NCBI RefSeq assembly: GCF_023159225.1 | Contig: NC_063188.1 | Span: 32,237,626 to 32,301,625 of the forward strand | Length of the DNA: 64,000 nucleotides | From: Perognathus longimembris pacificus | Taxonomy: Eukaryota; Chordata; Mammalia; Rodentia; Heteromyidae | Direction of reading: 5' to 3' | Program-made: the position numbers and the translations under genes | Shown here: positions 11,611-26,565 of the stretch, piece after piece | How positions within the stretch are numbered: the first letter of the stretch is position 1 | Layout: every line of letters begins with the position of its first letter | Notes under the pieces: generated by a model | What the model was told of the DNA's origin: nothing | What the model saw: only the letters and a program-made list of their open reading frames with translations | The model's database searches: none

Positions 11611-11659
11611 GTGGAGGGAGGGAAGGGGTAGGGGGGAGGGAGGGAGGGAGGGAGGGAGA
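11611..11659. repeat. (GGGA)n purine tract
   Basis: Nearly pure GGGA and GGGGA units on plus, with many runs of three or more G. Confidence 0.9.
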
Positions 11660-12479
11660 CAGCAGTTCTGCTGTGGAGTTTACTCAGGACAGCACCTATG
11701 CTGTGAGCCACTAAACACCATCTCCTGGTTGCCTGTGGGATAACTGCCATGTCCACATCCTTATATTCTGTTCACTGAACCTCACTGCTCTGAGTGTCTG
11801 TCTTTGACAGCTTGGGTCCTCGTTGGAACAGACAAGAGAATAAAATTCTCTATCTTATGTCCACTATTGAGAATTTATGGGCATCTACAGTTCTCTTTTC
11901 CAACAGTTCAAAACTGACAGAGCATTACTAGAGTCTCACTTGGTGTGCAGAGGGAGAAATAAGAAGAAATGAACTGATAATAAAATGCAAATGATCCCAG
12001 GTTGTGGTTGAGACAATGCAATGTAATAGAGAGATGCTGCCTTTGCATTCACTGTTTCTCATACCTAGAATATCTTATTTCCTCTGTCTCCCTCATTCGT
12101 TCACACAACTTCATTGAGCACCTATTATAGCCAAGCGTGTTCTACATACCAGAACAAAGAATAATATAAACAAGGAGTCCAGGAGTCTCTGGTAGCAACA
12201 ATAATACTAGTAATAGTAATAATAAGTATCCTATAGAAGCCAGTTCAGCTTAATTACCTCATCTAGGAAGCTTTTCTTAAATGCATTAGGAAAAGGCTAT
12301 CTCCCCTTTGTGTTCCATTCAGATCTATTTCTGAACCACTTCTTGCCTCCAGTGTTGGATACTTACAGACATTCATAAATGTATGTTGAATGAATACAAA
12401 ATGACTAAATTCTCATGAATGTTAAAAACCAGAGTATCATTAACAATAGTTTATTCACATGTATAAAAATTGAACAATA

Positions 12480-12620
12480 AAACATGCTAAAATTGTTTTG
12501 GCAAGTGGGGAGAGAGGAAAGGGAAAATGATAATAGGGGAATGATTGACCAGGATACATTGTATAAATGTGTAGAAATGTGACAACCTATACAGCTAATG
12601 TATGCTTTACAAAATTACAG
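12480..12620 (+). repeat. LINE-1 3' UTR fragment, sense
   Basis: A G-rich stretch (GTGGGGAGAGAGGAAAGGG) followed by ACATTGTATAAATGTGTAG and GAAATGTGACAACC resembles rodent-type L1 3' ends also seen at 58.6 kb. Confidence 0.45.
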
Positions 12621-12636
12621 TGATTTATTATCACTG

Positions 12637-12868
12637 GACACTAGTCGCTCACACTTGTAATCCTAGATATGCAGGAGGCCTGAGATCTGAAAATTGCAGT
12701 TTGAAGCCTGCCTATGCAGGAAGTCTGTGAGATTCTTATCTCCAATTAATCACTAAAAAGCCCAAAGTGGAGCTGTGACTCAAGTGGTGAATACTAGCCT
12801 TTAGCACAAAAGAACTCTAGAGGAGCACCCAAGCCCTGAGTTCAAGCCCCAGCACTGGAGCACATGCA
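12637..12868 (+). repeat. 7SL-like plus Geo dimeric SINE
   Basis: GCTCACACTTGTAATCC and GGAGGCCTGAGATCTG mark the 7SL half. The Geo half runs from GTGGAGCTGTGACTCAAGTG to CCCCAGCACTGGAG. Confidence 0.75.
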
Positions 12869-13408
12869 CATGCATACACACGTATCACAGAGAGTGAGTG
12901 TGTAATACCCAAGTGTGAAAATTTTCTCACTTTTTTCTATAGGTCTTATAGAATGGGAAGAAGGGAGTCTACATAGTCATACTTTGCTAAGAAAATTCAA
13001 GATACTCTAGTGTTCCCTTAAAAGCCACTGGATATTACTTGGAGACCTCATCCTCTACTAATTTGGGCCATGCTAGCCAATACTCACACAAAGCCTAACA
13101 TGTTGCCAGTTAGGAGGAACACTAAGCCAACAGCCCACCTAATACTTTGGCTAGCAAGTAATGTCTCTCAAAGTACAGCCCAAAGTTCATCAGCATTAGA
13201 ACCACCAGGGAGTTTGTTATAAACACACATTCCCATCCTCAGCCCTGGCCTGCTCAGATTGCTTGTAGAGAGCCAGCTTTCAAGGATTCTCTCACAAGGA
13301 AAGCATTTCACATCCAAAGTCTCATCATGGTTTCTTGGGCAGTTACTAGCAAGAGAAGAACGTTTAAGAGAAGATGCTTTTGATGTAATAAAATATAGGA
13401 CAGCAAAG

Positions 13409-13497
13409 AAAGGGAGGTGGTGGTATAACTCATGGTAAAGTGCTTGCCGAGCATGCTCAAGGCCCTGGCTTCCATCCCAGCCCTGAGGAAAAAAAAA
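13409..13497 (+). repeat. ID-like SINE monomer
   Basis: GGTGGTATAACTCATGG, GTGCTTGCCGAGCATGC, and a degenerate box B followed by nine A. Confidence 0.6.
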
Positions 13498-14214
13498 GAC
13501 ACTAATAAAAAAAAAGGTCAGGAGAAGCTGAGAAACCTTGTTCTTCTTGTGGAGTATTTCAATGAGGCATGATAACAATGAGCTACCCACAACAAGGCAC
13601 AGGAGAGGAAAGAGGAAGCATGAGTCACTAGCCTAATAACATTCTTTTCATTTATATATTAAAGAAGCAAAAAATGAGAGTTGGCATAGCCACATATCTG
13701 CCAAGGATTAAGACTGAGATCCAACAGCGTAACTTCCTAATCAGGATGAAAGCAAGCAGATACTTTGGGCTTAGGGTCGGCCTTGGTTCTAATAACCAGC
13801 TCTTTGTGATAGAAATTCTACAAAAAGGTGTGCAAGCTAGAGCTGACTGCCTCTTTCCGCTGGCGATTTCAAAAAAGAAAAACAAACAGGAAGATTCTCT
13901 TCATGGGCATACTAGTCAAAGGAACTGTGTCTGTGAGTCCTCAGGGGACCACAGGCAGGGCCACAAGAGGGGAGGGCGAAAAAAAGAAAGCAAAAAGTCA
14001 ACTGCATCAGTCAGTCCGTCACCATTATCCAAGCAAACATTAAACAATTAGTGTGCCGGTAAGGCATTGTATTCAGCTCCACAGGGAGTTCCACTACTGT
14101 ATGGTTTTCCTTATAAAAATTGCTCCTGCTAACAGTGGAGACCAAAGAAACATGCAAAAACAAGCAACCAGGCCAAATACAAGATTATCTACCTGCATAC
14201 AAAGGAGCTCATTA
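13498..14214. other. Intron sequence with no recognised feature
   Basis: Open frames at 13652-14051 on both strands overlap and are not recognisable. A purine-rich patch lies at about 13970-14000. Confidence 0.45.
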
Positions 14215-14290
14215 AAGAGCTGGGGATTGGACCCAGGGCTTCACAGATACAAAGCATGCCTTGGTCCCAGTCAGCTACCCACACCTAACC
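14215..14290 (-). repeat. ID-like SINE remnant, antisense
   Basis: gattggacccagggcttcac and gcatgccttggtcccag are weak antisense ID landmarks; no tail is visible. Confidence 0.4.
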
Positions 14291-16000
14291 CCTTACCTAT
14301 GACTCTAAGACGTATTCAGAGGGCTGGGAAAGGAAAATAAAGAATATTATTAGAATGATGAGAAGAATAACTGGAGTCAGGTCAGTATCATCTACAAAGG
14401 TTTCAGAGAAGAGACCCTTCAGAATTTCCAGAGGACAAAAACCAAAATCCTACAAAGACCAATAAGTAGGTGGTAAAACTATGGTAAAGGGACAAAAATC
14501 CAAGGAGCCTGTGGATCAGTCACTGAGCTGGAGCAGCAACATACGGTTATTTTAAAAGCAAACACAATGCTGGCTTGCATTAACAGTTGCACGGCATGAA
14601 AAGGCTGAGAAGAAAATCCTTCCTCTCTGTTTGGTGTGGGCTAGACCTCTGGTAAGTATTACAGTGCCCAGTTTTGCATGCTGTGCAGTACAAGGACATG
14701 CAGACTTGGGCATGCAGCCATTAAAAGCAACAGCAACGATGAGAAGAATGCCTTCAGTAGCTATCAAAAAAAGGTGGAAAGGAGGTGAGGCTTGACTGTC
14801 TTTGAATCTCAAGCAAAACATATTGGTCACCTGGCCATTCTGATCAGCTTTACCACGTTTCTCCAGTTAAGTGACCACATAGTTATTCAAAGGATTAAAA
14901 TGCTTTGTTTCTACATGACCCATTTCTTGGTGAAGGCTGAGATAGGAAAGTGTTAAAAAAATTGTTCAAGTTCCTGTAGCATGGGCAAAACAAGCATCAT
15001 AATTTTAAATCCCAGTGCTGTTTGTGGGCTATTTAATCTACCAATCCACTCTACCTCTCATTATAATGGATGCCCCCAAAGACTGTAACAATGAAAGATG
15101 GGGAAATTCTCTGCAAATTTCCTTTGGGGGGTGGAAATAAAACAAACTAAAAAGGAAAGTCATGCCTCACTGCCGAGGCCCATATAAACATCATTCCCCT
15201 GTACCTCCCTGGACTGACGACACAGGACACAGTCCATCTGATAAGCTGTCAACAGATGGCTCATCCCTCATTGTACCCATTACCTACGGATGCCAATTCC
15301 AAGCAGGAACAGTAATCAGTGCTCCAGACAACAGATGGGGAATGAGGAGGTGTATCTGCTCTGAAGTCAAGGGGAATAGCAGAGAGCCTAGTTTTCAACT
15401 CCATCAGATTTTCTCTAAAACAAATCCATCACATGGTATCAGGAACACATCAGTATGAGTTGCAAAGGATTACCACCAAAAGCTCAGCAGTTTCTGAGTA
15501 TAGGCCAGTCACCACCTTTTACCAAGGAGGTAAGAAAAACTTAACAGGAAACCCAAAGCAAGTAAGCCATATATGATGAAAAAAACCAAACTTCTAAAGT
15601 ATTATAAGACAAAAAAAACCTAATAACAATGGCTAACTCTAAAAAACTAAAAGGATTCAGTATTGCTGGCCAACAAAACAATCTAGTGACTCGGAGTTAA
15701 AAGGGTCAATAGCATCAGTTATTACTTGCCAAATGTCCAGCTTGGATTACAGCCTGTTCTATGTGCACAGGCACGGAGGGTTAAATGGCATATGTTGCAC
15801 CCAGCTAAGTTCAGTAGTTAATCAGAAGATGCTGGCACAGATGCACACAGAACCTACAGGAACTGGACAATTAAACAAGACAAGCAAAATGGGATCTTTT
15901 CATTATGACCAAGACAACCTAACTGGGCTCTGGAAAGATACAGGCCAACAAAGTTCATACAATTAGAGTTTATAAACACAATTAATACAAACTACGTCGT
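14291..16000. other. Repeat-poor intron block
   Basis: About 1.7 kb without a clear SINE or LINE. Open frames at 14552-14830, 15162-15458 and 15733-15966 show nothing recognisable. It could hold conserved noncoding elements, but that cannot be judged from one sequence. Confidence 0.4.
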
Positions 16001-16147
16001 GTTTTGTTTTTTATTTGAGAGTATATTGCTATACAGACCAGGCCCGTCTCAAACTGACTAATCCAGTCTAATTTTCAACTCACCTTCCTGCCTCAACCTC
16101 CCAAATGCTGGAATTACAGGCATATAGCACCACTATACCTACCTGAG
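16001..16147 (-). repeat. B1-like (7SL) SINE, antisense
   Basis: tttttatttgagagtatattg, ctgcctcaacctcccaaatg and ggaattacaggcatatagcacc form a typical antisense B1 of Alu/B1 layout. Confidence 0.8.
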
Positions 16148-17714
16148 AACTTTAACCCTTCCACTAAAAAAACTGTAGATCTTTACAAGAAATCTCTTCT
16201 TGCTAACGCTTGGGTTCCTTCCCATTGTGGTAGCTCAGATCTAAAGCCACCCACCTATGCCACTAGGTTGGCAGGGATTTTTAATAAGGAGCACAATCAC
16301 AATCACATAAGCAAAAGGACACTGATTGGCCATACTTTGAGAAATTATTACTGGTATGTTTGGTAGAGACCATGGATATTTAGTAAGGAGTTTTAATTGT
16401 GCTATGCTAACTTTCACAATTGCTAATCATGAAAACGCCTAAATATTTTCAGCTATGAGATGGTACTACAGCAATCCTAGAGCCACAGGAATGTATAGTC
16501 CTAAACCTCTGAGAAATCAGACAAGACCGAAAAGAAACTCAACATCAGGAATACTAATCAGGAACAGACATCAGACATGACTTCTGCCTATCCTTATGCT
16601 ACTTCAGTTAGAAGTCATCAAAAGCAGCATGACCATGACGAAGGTCTGTGTACAAGGAAATGAATAATTGCAGACTGAAAAATGGCAGGCCCAGAAAGTC
16701 ACAGATTTCCTTCCAACTTCACTACTTACTAGTTAAGCAGTATCATCCTTGTTACAAACTTACATCCACTCTGAGGAAGAAACCAAAATTGACTCATTCA
16801 TTTGGAAGATACATATCACAACACATTGAGTAGTGCTAAGCTATCTATCTATCCCCTTCATTTGAACTCATAGCTTCCTTTCCCAGTCAAGATTTCTAAA
16901 TGCCATACTTTGCTGCTACATTATAGCCTAATTTGGCTAATCCATTTCCAAAGCACTTCTTCATATTCTATCTCTCCTTTGAAATAGACAAGGTCATAGG
17001 AAACATTTTAGTATGCCTTTCTTCAAGCCTAAGCTGGTCTATCACAACCCTAAATAAGATAATGCATATGAGAGTGCTTTATAGACAGTAAAGTGCTAAA
17101 TAAATGTAAGGTATTATTAACCTCACCTACTCTCATTAGTCATTGCTACAACGTACCAACCATCTGTTAATTTTTTTTAGCACTCATATCAGCTTTTTAA
17201 AAAATCCATACATTCCTACTTGCAGGGAAGAGTCACACAAAGGGTATAGAATATTGGATTCATCAAAGGCTAGGTGCCCTCCCATACACAGTAAGTTACT
17301 ATTTTAAGTGATAGAAAGCAATGTTTTGGGGTAGAGGACAATGAAATATAATCTTGGTAGGGCTCAAGAATTTCTCAGCGTAACTCTGTGTTTAAGTGCA
17401 GGGCAGGAGAAAAACCACAGGTGTCAGAAATCAACGTAAAGTCTCCCAAACAGCCATCTAAGTGCCATCATCCTCTGCACGTGTAAGGCTTACGAGTAGA
17501 AGCAGGAATCACAAGATCCATAGGGACTGGCTACCTGATATCCACAGAGAAGACACACTAGTTTCATATCCATAGAAAAAATCCTAGCATTCTTTTTCCA
17601 CAAAAGCAGGTCAAAAAGAAAGGCTTTCAGAAGAGCTCTCTCCTGCATCTTCATCTGCTGCTTATGGAGAAAAGAATCCCAGAATGTGTTCTATGATAAG
17701 CCAAGAGTGCAACT
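16148..17714. other. Repeat-poor intron block
   Basis: No gene recognised. A short MIR-like 3' segment (gtgctaaataaatgtaagg) is seen at about 17085-17110. Confidence 0.4.
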
Positions 17715-17830
17715 CTGCTTCATGTTGCAGATGAGCAAACTGAGGCCTCAGAAGTGCTCTTTTCCCAAAGTCATATAACTCATTAATGCTAGCCTTAGGC
17801 CTCCTGAGTCTAAAAGCCTCTTAAATCTTC
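17715..17830 (-). repeat. MIR, antisense
   Basis: gcagatgagcaaactgaggc, then cccaaagtcatataactc, the classic antisense MIR core. Confidence 0.75.
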
Positions 17831-18269
17831 CATCTAAGAATCACCATGCTGCCAGATTTGAAGTCATCAGAGTCACAGCAGCCCTTGAGACTGAATTTAG
17901 TCCTTTGTTGACCTTCTAGATATGTGGTTGCCAGAGGCCTCAAGTCCCCTTTGTAGAAGGAGCACCTCTGACCCTCACCACCTGCCACCCTAAAAAAGCA
18001 CTCCTGTCCACAGAGCCTCCCACAGCAGCGGCTGAGATGTGTTGTTTTTTCTGGGTAACAAAAAGTCCATTCATAAGCAAGAAAGAAAGAGGACTGGCTC
18101 AAATTTACACAGAAGGTCTAGCTGGGCCAGCCCTGGATTTCCTGTGAATGGCTTCACTACCCAAGTCACCCTCTTTGAAACAAAAAGACTGCCCATTCTA
18201 GCTCTATTCCATGCTTACAGCAGCCCAATCAATAATAACTCATCATTCCAAGCGATGCACACCTCCATG

Positions 18270-18350
18270 CCACATCTGCATAATGGGAGAGACCAAACAG
18301 ATCATTCACCACATTTTACAGATTGGCAAACTGAGGCCAGGGACGTATCA
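18270..18350 (-). repeat. MIR fragment, antisense
   Basis: cacattttacagattggc followed by aaactgaggccaggg. Confidence 0.6.
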
Positions 18351-18479
18351 TCAAATATTAGTTCCTGGGAACACAGGGTTAGCAAGTCTCTGAGTCATGA
18401 GTGGACAATACGGTGCTCATCTGCCTCTTGCCTTCCCTCAAGACAGTCCCACCATCCCCTGCCACCCTCAACTTGAGAC

Positions 18480-18665
18480 TGACAGCCTGTCCCAGATGCT
18501 AATTTATCTTCTAGATGCAGGCAAGTGACCTTTTATCTGTGAGCCCTAGTCAGGCAGTAAAATGGAGATAATGATCTCAACCTGATCTCAACCTCCGGCC
18601 CCATATAGGGTTGTCACAAACTGTCTACAAATATAAAAGCAATAAAGAGGCTAATGATAGGTTTC
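18480..18665 (+). repeat. MIR, sense
   Basis: GGCAAGTGACCTTTTATCTG, GTAAAATGGAGATAATG and GGGTTGTCACAAACTG follow the order of the MIR consensus. Confidence 0.65.
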
Positions 18666-18754
18666 TAAATTGCCCTTGAATAAAACCTACCAGTTTTCCA
18701 CTGGCTGAAATCTAAAAAAGATGGGATTGCTTTCCCACTTTCCCTTTCTTCTTA

Positions 18755-18990
18755 TTCTTTCTCCTCTTCCTCCTCTTCTTCCTCCTCCTCTTCCTCCCCC
18801 TCCTCCTCCTCCTCCTCCTCTTCTCCTCCTCCTTCTCCTTCTCCCCACCTCCTCCTCCTCCTCCTTCTCCCCTCCTCCTCCTCCTCCTCCTCCTCCTCCT
18901 CCTCCTCCTCCTCCTCTTCTCCTCCTCCTTCTCCTTCTCCCCTCCTCCTCTCCCCTCCTGCCCCCTCCTCTTCCTCCTCCTCCTCTTCCA
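18755..18990. repeat. Polypyrimidine (TCC/TTC)n minisatellite-like tract
   Basis: About 235 bases are almost purely C and T on plus, broken only by an A near 18846 and a G near 18960. A compound block (cttctcctcctccttctcc, then ttctcccc) occurs at about 18818-18845 and again at about 18915-18940. The poly-Pro, poly-Glu and poly-Arg frames across it are artefacts. It lies in the TMEM164 intron about 0.9 kb downstream of the coding exon. Confidence 0.95.
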
Positions 18991-21800
<2,810 letters not shown>

Positions 21801-22911
21801 CCACCTACTGTACCCTGCTTTTCCAGTCACTTCTTTGGACACACAGTAGGCACTCCGCAATCCTCACTAACTTCTTGCAGAATTCGAAATGGTAGATTCA
21901 CTTAAGACTGAAAGTGAGGGTGTCATCTTCCACCCTTCTTAGTTATGCCCCACTCCCCCAACTTCAGTGCCTGGGCTTCCTTCCCCTGCTTCTCTCCCTC
22001 CAGCTGTTTGGTGTTTTTCTATCTCTAGCCACACAGCCCACCTTTACCCAGTCCTCCACTGCCACCTCCCCCTTTCCCCTTTAGTGGAATACTAGCTGGA
22101 GGAAAAGCAGCTTCCCCTGACCTCTTTCCCTCCTCCCTCCCTGGGAGAGAGCAGCTGCTTCCTAATAACACGTGGAAAGGGCAGCCAGGACAATGTGAAT
22201 GCTGTCCAGGAGCAGGGTCTGCTCTTCACAACTGCTTTCTACCCTTCCACTGGGTTTGCTTTGCTTGGGACAAGGAAATAGAAAAACGACTGCACAAGAC
22301 CCCTCCTCATGTTGATTTCATATTTATTGAAGACTCACAGTAAGAATACCCAGCAAAACACGATTAGGCACCTTGCCTAGGAAACACTTTCAGATATTGG
22401 CAGCCAACTGGGTTCAAAATATAAAATATAACCAGGCCATTGCCCTCTCATCCTTTCCAAGTCTAGCTGTTTGTTTGTTTTTCTGAAAAAGCCAGGTACC
22501 CATGTCTAACTCCAAGCTTTGTGCAGCATCTACCATAGATATGATAGTCTTTAGGTGCTAATTAAGAAAGAACAGCAACAAAGAAGAATTTATTTAGAGC
22601 TCACTCTTTTGTTCTCCTTAGATGTTTCAGTAAATCCTCAGCAACATACCAGTCGAGCTCCAGGCAATGGCATGTAGCATCCAGAGACCTCAATTCCTAT
22701 TTTCCAAGAAGTATGAATGAGGCTATAGCATAAGGTAATGACTTCCTTTATCCCTCCATTCTGAACTCCAGTTGACAATGTAACCTACTCACTCTTCAGT
22801 ATGCAAAATGACTATCTTTAATGAGTATAGCTAGGCCGATTCTCTTACCTGTGCCACAATTTCCTTTTTTTTTTCATACAATAGCAGTGTTTTTTCGGAT
22901 TTCGATTCTAA
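21801..22911. other. Upstream flank of TMEM164, no recognised feature
   Basis: Pyrimidine-rich close to the island, then AT-rich sequence. Nothing is recognised in the open frame at 22821-23006. Confidence 0.5.
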
Positions 22912-23125
22912 TTTACCCCATTTATGCCAGTTGCTTGCTGAGTCACCTTGGGAAATTTACACAACCCCTCTGTATCTCTATTTCCTATTTAATAATTGAA
23001 AGATAGTATTGTCTGCTTCTACTTTGTGGGGTTATACACATTTAAGTGAGTTAAATTTTAGAGAACATTATGTAGTATCTTGTGCATGCAAAGTGGCCAC
23101 TAAATGCTACCTGTTGTTAGATAAT
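22912..23125 (+). repeat. MIR, sense
   Basis: TTGCTGAGTCACCTTGGG, AACCCCTCTGTATCTC, GGGGTTATACACATTTAAG and GGCCACTAAATGCTACC follow MIR order. Confidence 0.65.
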
Positions 23126-23844
23126 ATGCACATTTGCAAGTGAGCTTGTGTATTTGGGCACACATGCACTAATTCAATGCTTTCCCTCACATCTGCATAA
23201 ACAATCCTACCCAACCTTCAAAGCCCACAGAAAATCATACTCTTCACAATCCTCCACCCAATTCCCAGAGCTCTCTCCCCGCACTGGGAATCTATAGCAT
23301 TTCTTGCCTGCACTACTCATTTTATTCTGAATCACTGTCTTCCATTGTTCTCTCTTTGTGAGTCCTGCGTCCCACACCCAGCTTTTTGAAAGCAGGGGAA
23401 GGGTCTTAATCTTCTCTAACCACCCCCCCAACACCTAGCAAATAAAAAAACACATACTAAATGTTAAATAAACAGTAGGAGACTCGTCCCATAGTTATGT
23501 AAAAGGCAAGAAAGAACTGAGCTCAAATGGTGTGTCATTTTTTTTAATGAAGAAAACTTCAGACAAATGTCTTGATCATTACTTTGCTGGGACACAGGCC
23601 AGAGTCTTCTTGTCTCCAAACATTAACAAAAGAAACGAACTTTGCTTTTTAAGGAGAGCTTTGTAACATACAGTAAAAGGGAAACCTGGCTCAGCTCAGA
23701 GAGATCTTACTGATGATTTTCCGGGCAAACTGAAGGGACTGGACTAGAAATAGTCTTAAGACACCTGCTGGGTATACGGTTTCTATGACCTTAGCCTTTC
23801 TGCCTTTTCATCCCATTCTTGATTGAATGTGTTTTTAAATTTTT
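23126..23844. other. Intergenic, no recognised feature
   Basis: No gene or clear repeat seen. Confidence 0.45.
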
Positions 23845-23914
23845 ATATGATACAAAAAAATTGAACTCAGGGCCTTGAGCTTGCTAGGCAGGGTCTCTAC
23901 TCCAGCCCTTGTTT
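23845..23914 (-). repeat. ID-like SINE monomer, antisense
   Basis: attgaactcagggccttgag, cttgctaggcagggtctc, ccagccctt. Confidence 0.6.
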
Positions 23915-24079
23915 GAATCTTAAACTAGAAAGCTGATCTATCTGGCTTAGTCATGAGTCACTTCCCTTGTGGAAACAATGTCCTAAATATTTTTGGTCAA
24001 AAATGCTATCCCAGTTCTAAGCCCAACTGACCTCCTGTGGTGTGCTGTGGAGAAGGAAAAATCAGAAATTATTATTTCT

Positions 24080-24195
24080 ATATACCATGGACGATCTAAA
24101 GGCCTAGAAAATTGAAGCAACCTCCCCAAGATCACACAAATTAGTGGGAGAGCAAGGACCAGAACTTGAAGTTTGAATCCATGGCCCAGTGTTCT
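24080..24195 (-). repeat. MIR, antisense
   Basis: gaagcaacctccccaagatc, then cacacaaattagtgggagag. Confidence 0.6.
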
Positions 24196-24324
24196 TGCAA
24201 CAGTGTCAGGCCAGGCAGAGCCAGTGCTTTGTCTTTAAGTTGGCTATCTAACCTTTACTTCTCCTGCAGTTTATTATTTGAATCTACTCCTGTCCTTGTA
24301 TCCACAATAGAACCTGAACGTCAA

Positions 24325-24560
24325 GCCGGGCACTGCTGGTGGCTCACGCCTGTAAACCTAGCTATACCAGAGGCTGAGATCTGAGGATCTCAATTTAAAG
24401 CCAGCCTTGGCAGTAAACAACTGTGAGACTCTTACTCCAATTAACCACCAGAAAATCAGAAGTTGCACTGTGGCTCAAAATGGTAGAGCACTAGCCTTGA
24501 GCAAAAAAGCTCAGGGATAGTACTCATGACCAGAGTTTAAGCCCCATGACTGACAAAAAA
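24325..24560 (+). repeat. 7SL-like plus Geo dimeric SINE, well preserved
   Basis: A clear 7SL half (GCCGGGCACTGCTGGTGGC, then TCACGCCTGTAAACC), an AATTAACCACCAG linker, and a Geo half (GCACTGTGGCTCAAAATGG) ending in an A tail. The word agaacctgaa is found at 24309-24318 and 24561-24570 and is probably the target duplication. Confidence 0.85.
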
Positions 24561-24570
24561 AGAACCTGAA

Positions 24571-25302
24571 ATTCAGGTGTATGTATGAGCTCCCATGAAG
24601 CAAAACACAATGCACAATCCCAATATTATAAGAAGTGTTATCAGTAAAAATAAATAAACTGCACGTGTATGGTGGAAAATGAAGAGAGAGGCCTTTGTCT
24701 TGATGGGATTATCTGCTCACTGTTTCTCCCCCTTCCATTCATTCCAGACCTATGCACTAAGCCTCTATTATGAGCCTAAGAACATGGTAGACCCACAGGC
24801 AATTCCTGCCCTGGAGGAGTTTAAAATCCAGCCGGGGCAAGACTCAGAAACTTACATAATAATACAAAAGGGAGATGTAACCCCTAGCCAAACTAGTGAG
24901 GTCAGGGGAGTGGAGAGAAATTCATAAGGAGGCAATGCTACCCAAAAGTCATCAAAAGTCACTTGTGATTGCAAAGATCAGCATGGCTGGCACCCAAGGG
25001 GGATAGCCACTCAAAGGAATAAGGAAGCCTCCTCTGGTGCTGGCAGTGCTGAGTTACACTGTATACACATATGGAAACACTCAGAGATACATATTTTAGA
25101 GGCGTGACCAATGTTTTGTAGCAGTTAAACATTCATTTCTAAGGAGAAAAGAGAAAAAGAAAAATTCTCCCCAGGAGCTGAAATTACCTGGGCTATTGTG
25201 GGGAAAGTGTAGCCATTTGAAGATTTAAATAAATGCAATCCAGTAGTTGTTAGCTCTGGTTGCACTTGAACATTCTCTGGACAGCCTTTTAAAAATACTG
25301 AA
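24571..25302. other. Intergenic, no recognised gene
   Basis: The open frame at 24679-24927 lies in sequence that looks like an old repeat 3' end and is not credible as a gene. Confidence 0.45.
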
Positions 25303-25392
25303 TTTGGGGTTAGAGGTATAGCTCAAAGTGGTAGAGGGCTTGCCTAACAAACACAATGCCCTTAGTTCAAACACCAGTACCACCAGTAAAAG
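25303..25392 (+). repeat. ID/dID-like SINE monomer
   Basis: TTAGAGGTATAGCTCAAAG, GAGGGCTTGCCTAAC, TAGTTCAAACACCAGTACC, then an A-rich tail. Confidence 0.65.
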
Positions 25393-25489
25393 AAAAATGG
25401 TGAGTCTTGGGCTACATGTCAAACCAACACAATCAGAAATTCTGAAAGCAGTGCCTTAAAGTGGGAATCGTTTAAAGCCAAGATTGGAA

Positions 25490-25680
25490 AGCACTACAGT
25501 ATCTCACTTAAGCCCCATGGCAAATAAGCCTTGAGAGGTAGTTACAGGTATTTTACAGATGAGAAAGATGGAAGCCCAAGTCATACTTCCTAGGTACGCC
25601 AAAGGTTAAATTTCATCTGAAATCTGCTAGCCCCAAACCTAGAGACCTGAGCCCATATACCATATACAACACTGACTGTC
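25490..25680 (-). repeat. MIR, antisense
   Basis: ggtattttacagatgagaaag followed by a degenerate core, quoted here only in part. Confidence 0.6.
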
Positions 25681-25987
25681 AACAGGCCATATCACCTGAC
25701 CTTTTTCTTTATAGTTCGCTCAGAGATTTCTTTGTGGCAACAAAAACAGACTCAATACCTGATATGATTCTAATTCAATCAAGTTATCATTCTTCTCTAC
25801 ACTCCCCATCAAATCTGAGTCCAGAATGACTTGCTTAACATAACACAGAATGAACACCATTATTCTCTAACTCCTTCCCTCATCCTTCAATCCCAAACTA
25901 TCCCAGGCTTTGGCCACTAGTTTCTTGATCTTTGTGGGCTACTCCCAATGTCTAGATCTTCCCCCTTTCTTTCCTTACCTTTTCTTT

Positions 25988-26088
25988 CCATTTTGTTTAT
26001 ACAGAGTCTTGTTATGTGACCCAGGCTGGCCTGGAACCATCAATTCTCTTGCTTCAGCATCTTAAGACTGAGATTATGGGCTTGCACA
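25988..26088 (-). repeat. B1-like SINE, antisense
   Basis: cagagtcttgttatgtgacc, caggctggcctggaacc, cttgcttcagcatc. Confidence 0.7.
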
Positions 26089-26284
26089 AGGAAGTCTGGG
26101 TCAAATTTTCTAGATTTCCCAAATCCATTGCTACATGCTATCTCTTTTCCCATGGTAGAAACCATATAACCCTTTTAAATGGGCTTAGTGTATTGATGCA
26201 GCTTTTAATCTTTCTCTTCACTCAGTGGTTTGAGCTTGAGGCAATGATAACTTGAGTTGCTGAAATATGCAGAATTCTTTAATC

Positions 26285-26362
26285 ACAGCTGTGATGGCTA
26301 GAGATGTGCTAGTATGTGCTCAGCATGTGGGGCCCTAATTTCATTCCCCAGCACTAGGAAAA
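26285..26362 (+). repeat. ID-like SINE remnant
   Basis: GATGGCTAGAGATGTGCTAG, GTGCTCAGCATGTGG, CATTCCCCAGCACTAGG. Confidence 0.5.
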
Positions 26363-26425
26363 TTATCAAAGCTGTGAGATATAGAGAATCACAAAGCTTG
26401 CATTCTATTTCCTGGCTTAATTTTT

Positions 26426-26565
26426 ACTGATTTATTTTTTTAAAGGATTGGGTATAGTAATGTTGCTATGGTGGGTCTCAAACCCCCAGATTCAAGTAAT
26501 TTTCCTGCCTCAGCCTCCCTAGTACCTTGATGTGTGGGTGTGTGGCACCATGCTTATTTTAAAGG
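26426..26565 (-). repeat. B1-like SINE, antisense
   Basis: tttttttaaaggattggg, ctcaaacccccagattc, ctgcctcagcctccctag, gtgtgtggcaccatgc. Confidence 0.7.

Noticed and set aside
24679..24927. 82-codon open frame
   Set aside because: It has no recognised domain and no splice or promoter context, and lies in sequence that looks like an old repeat.
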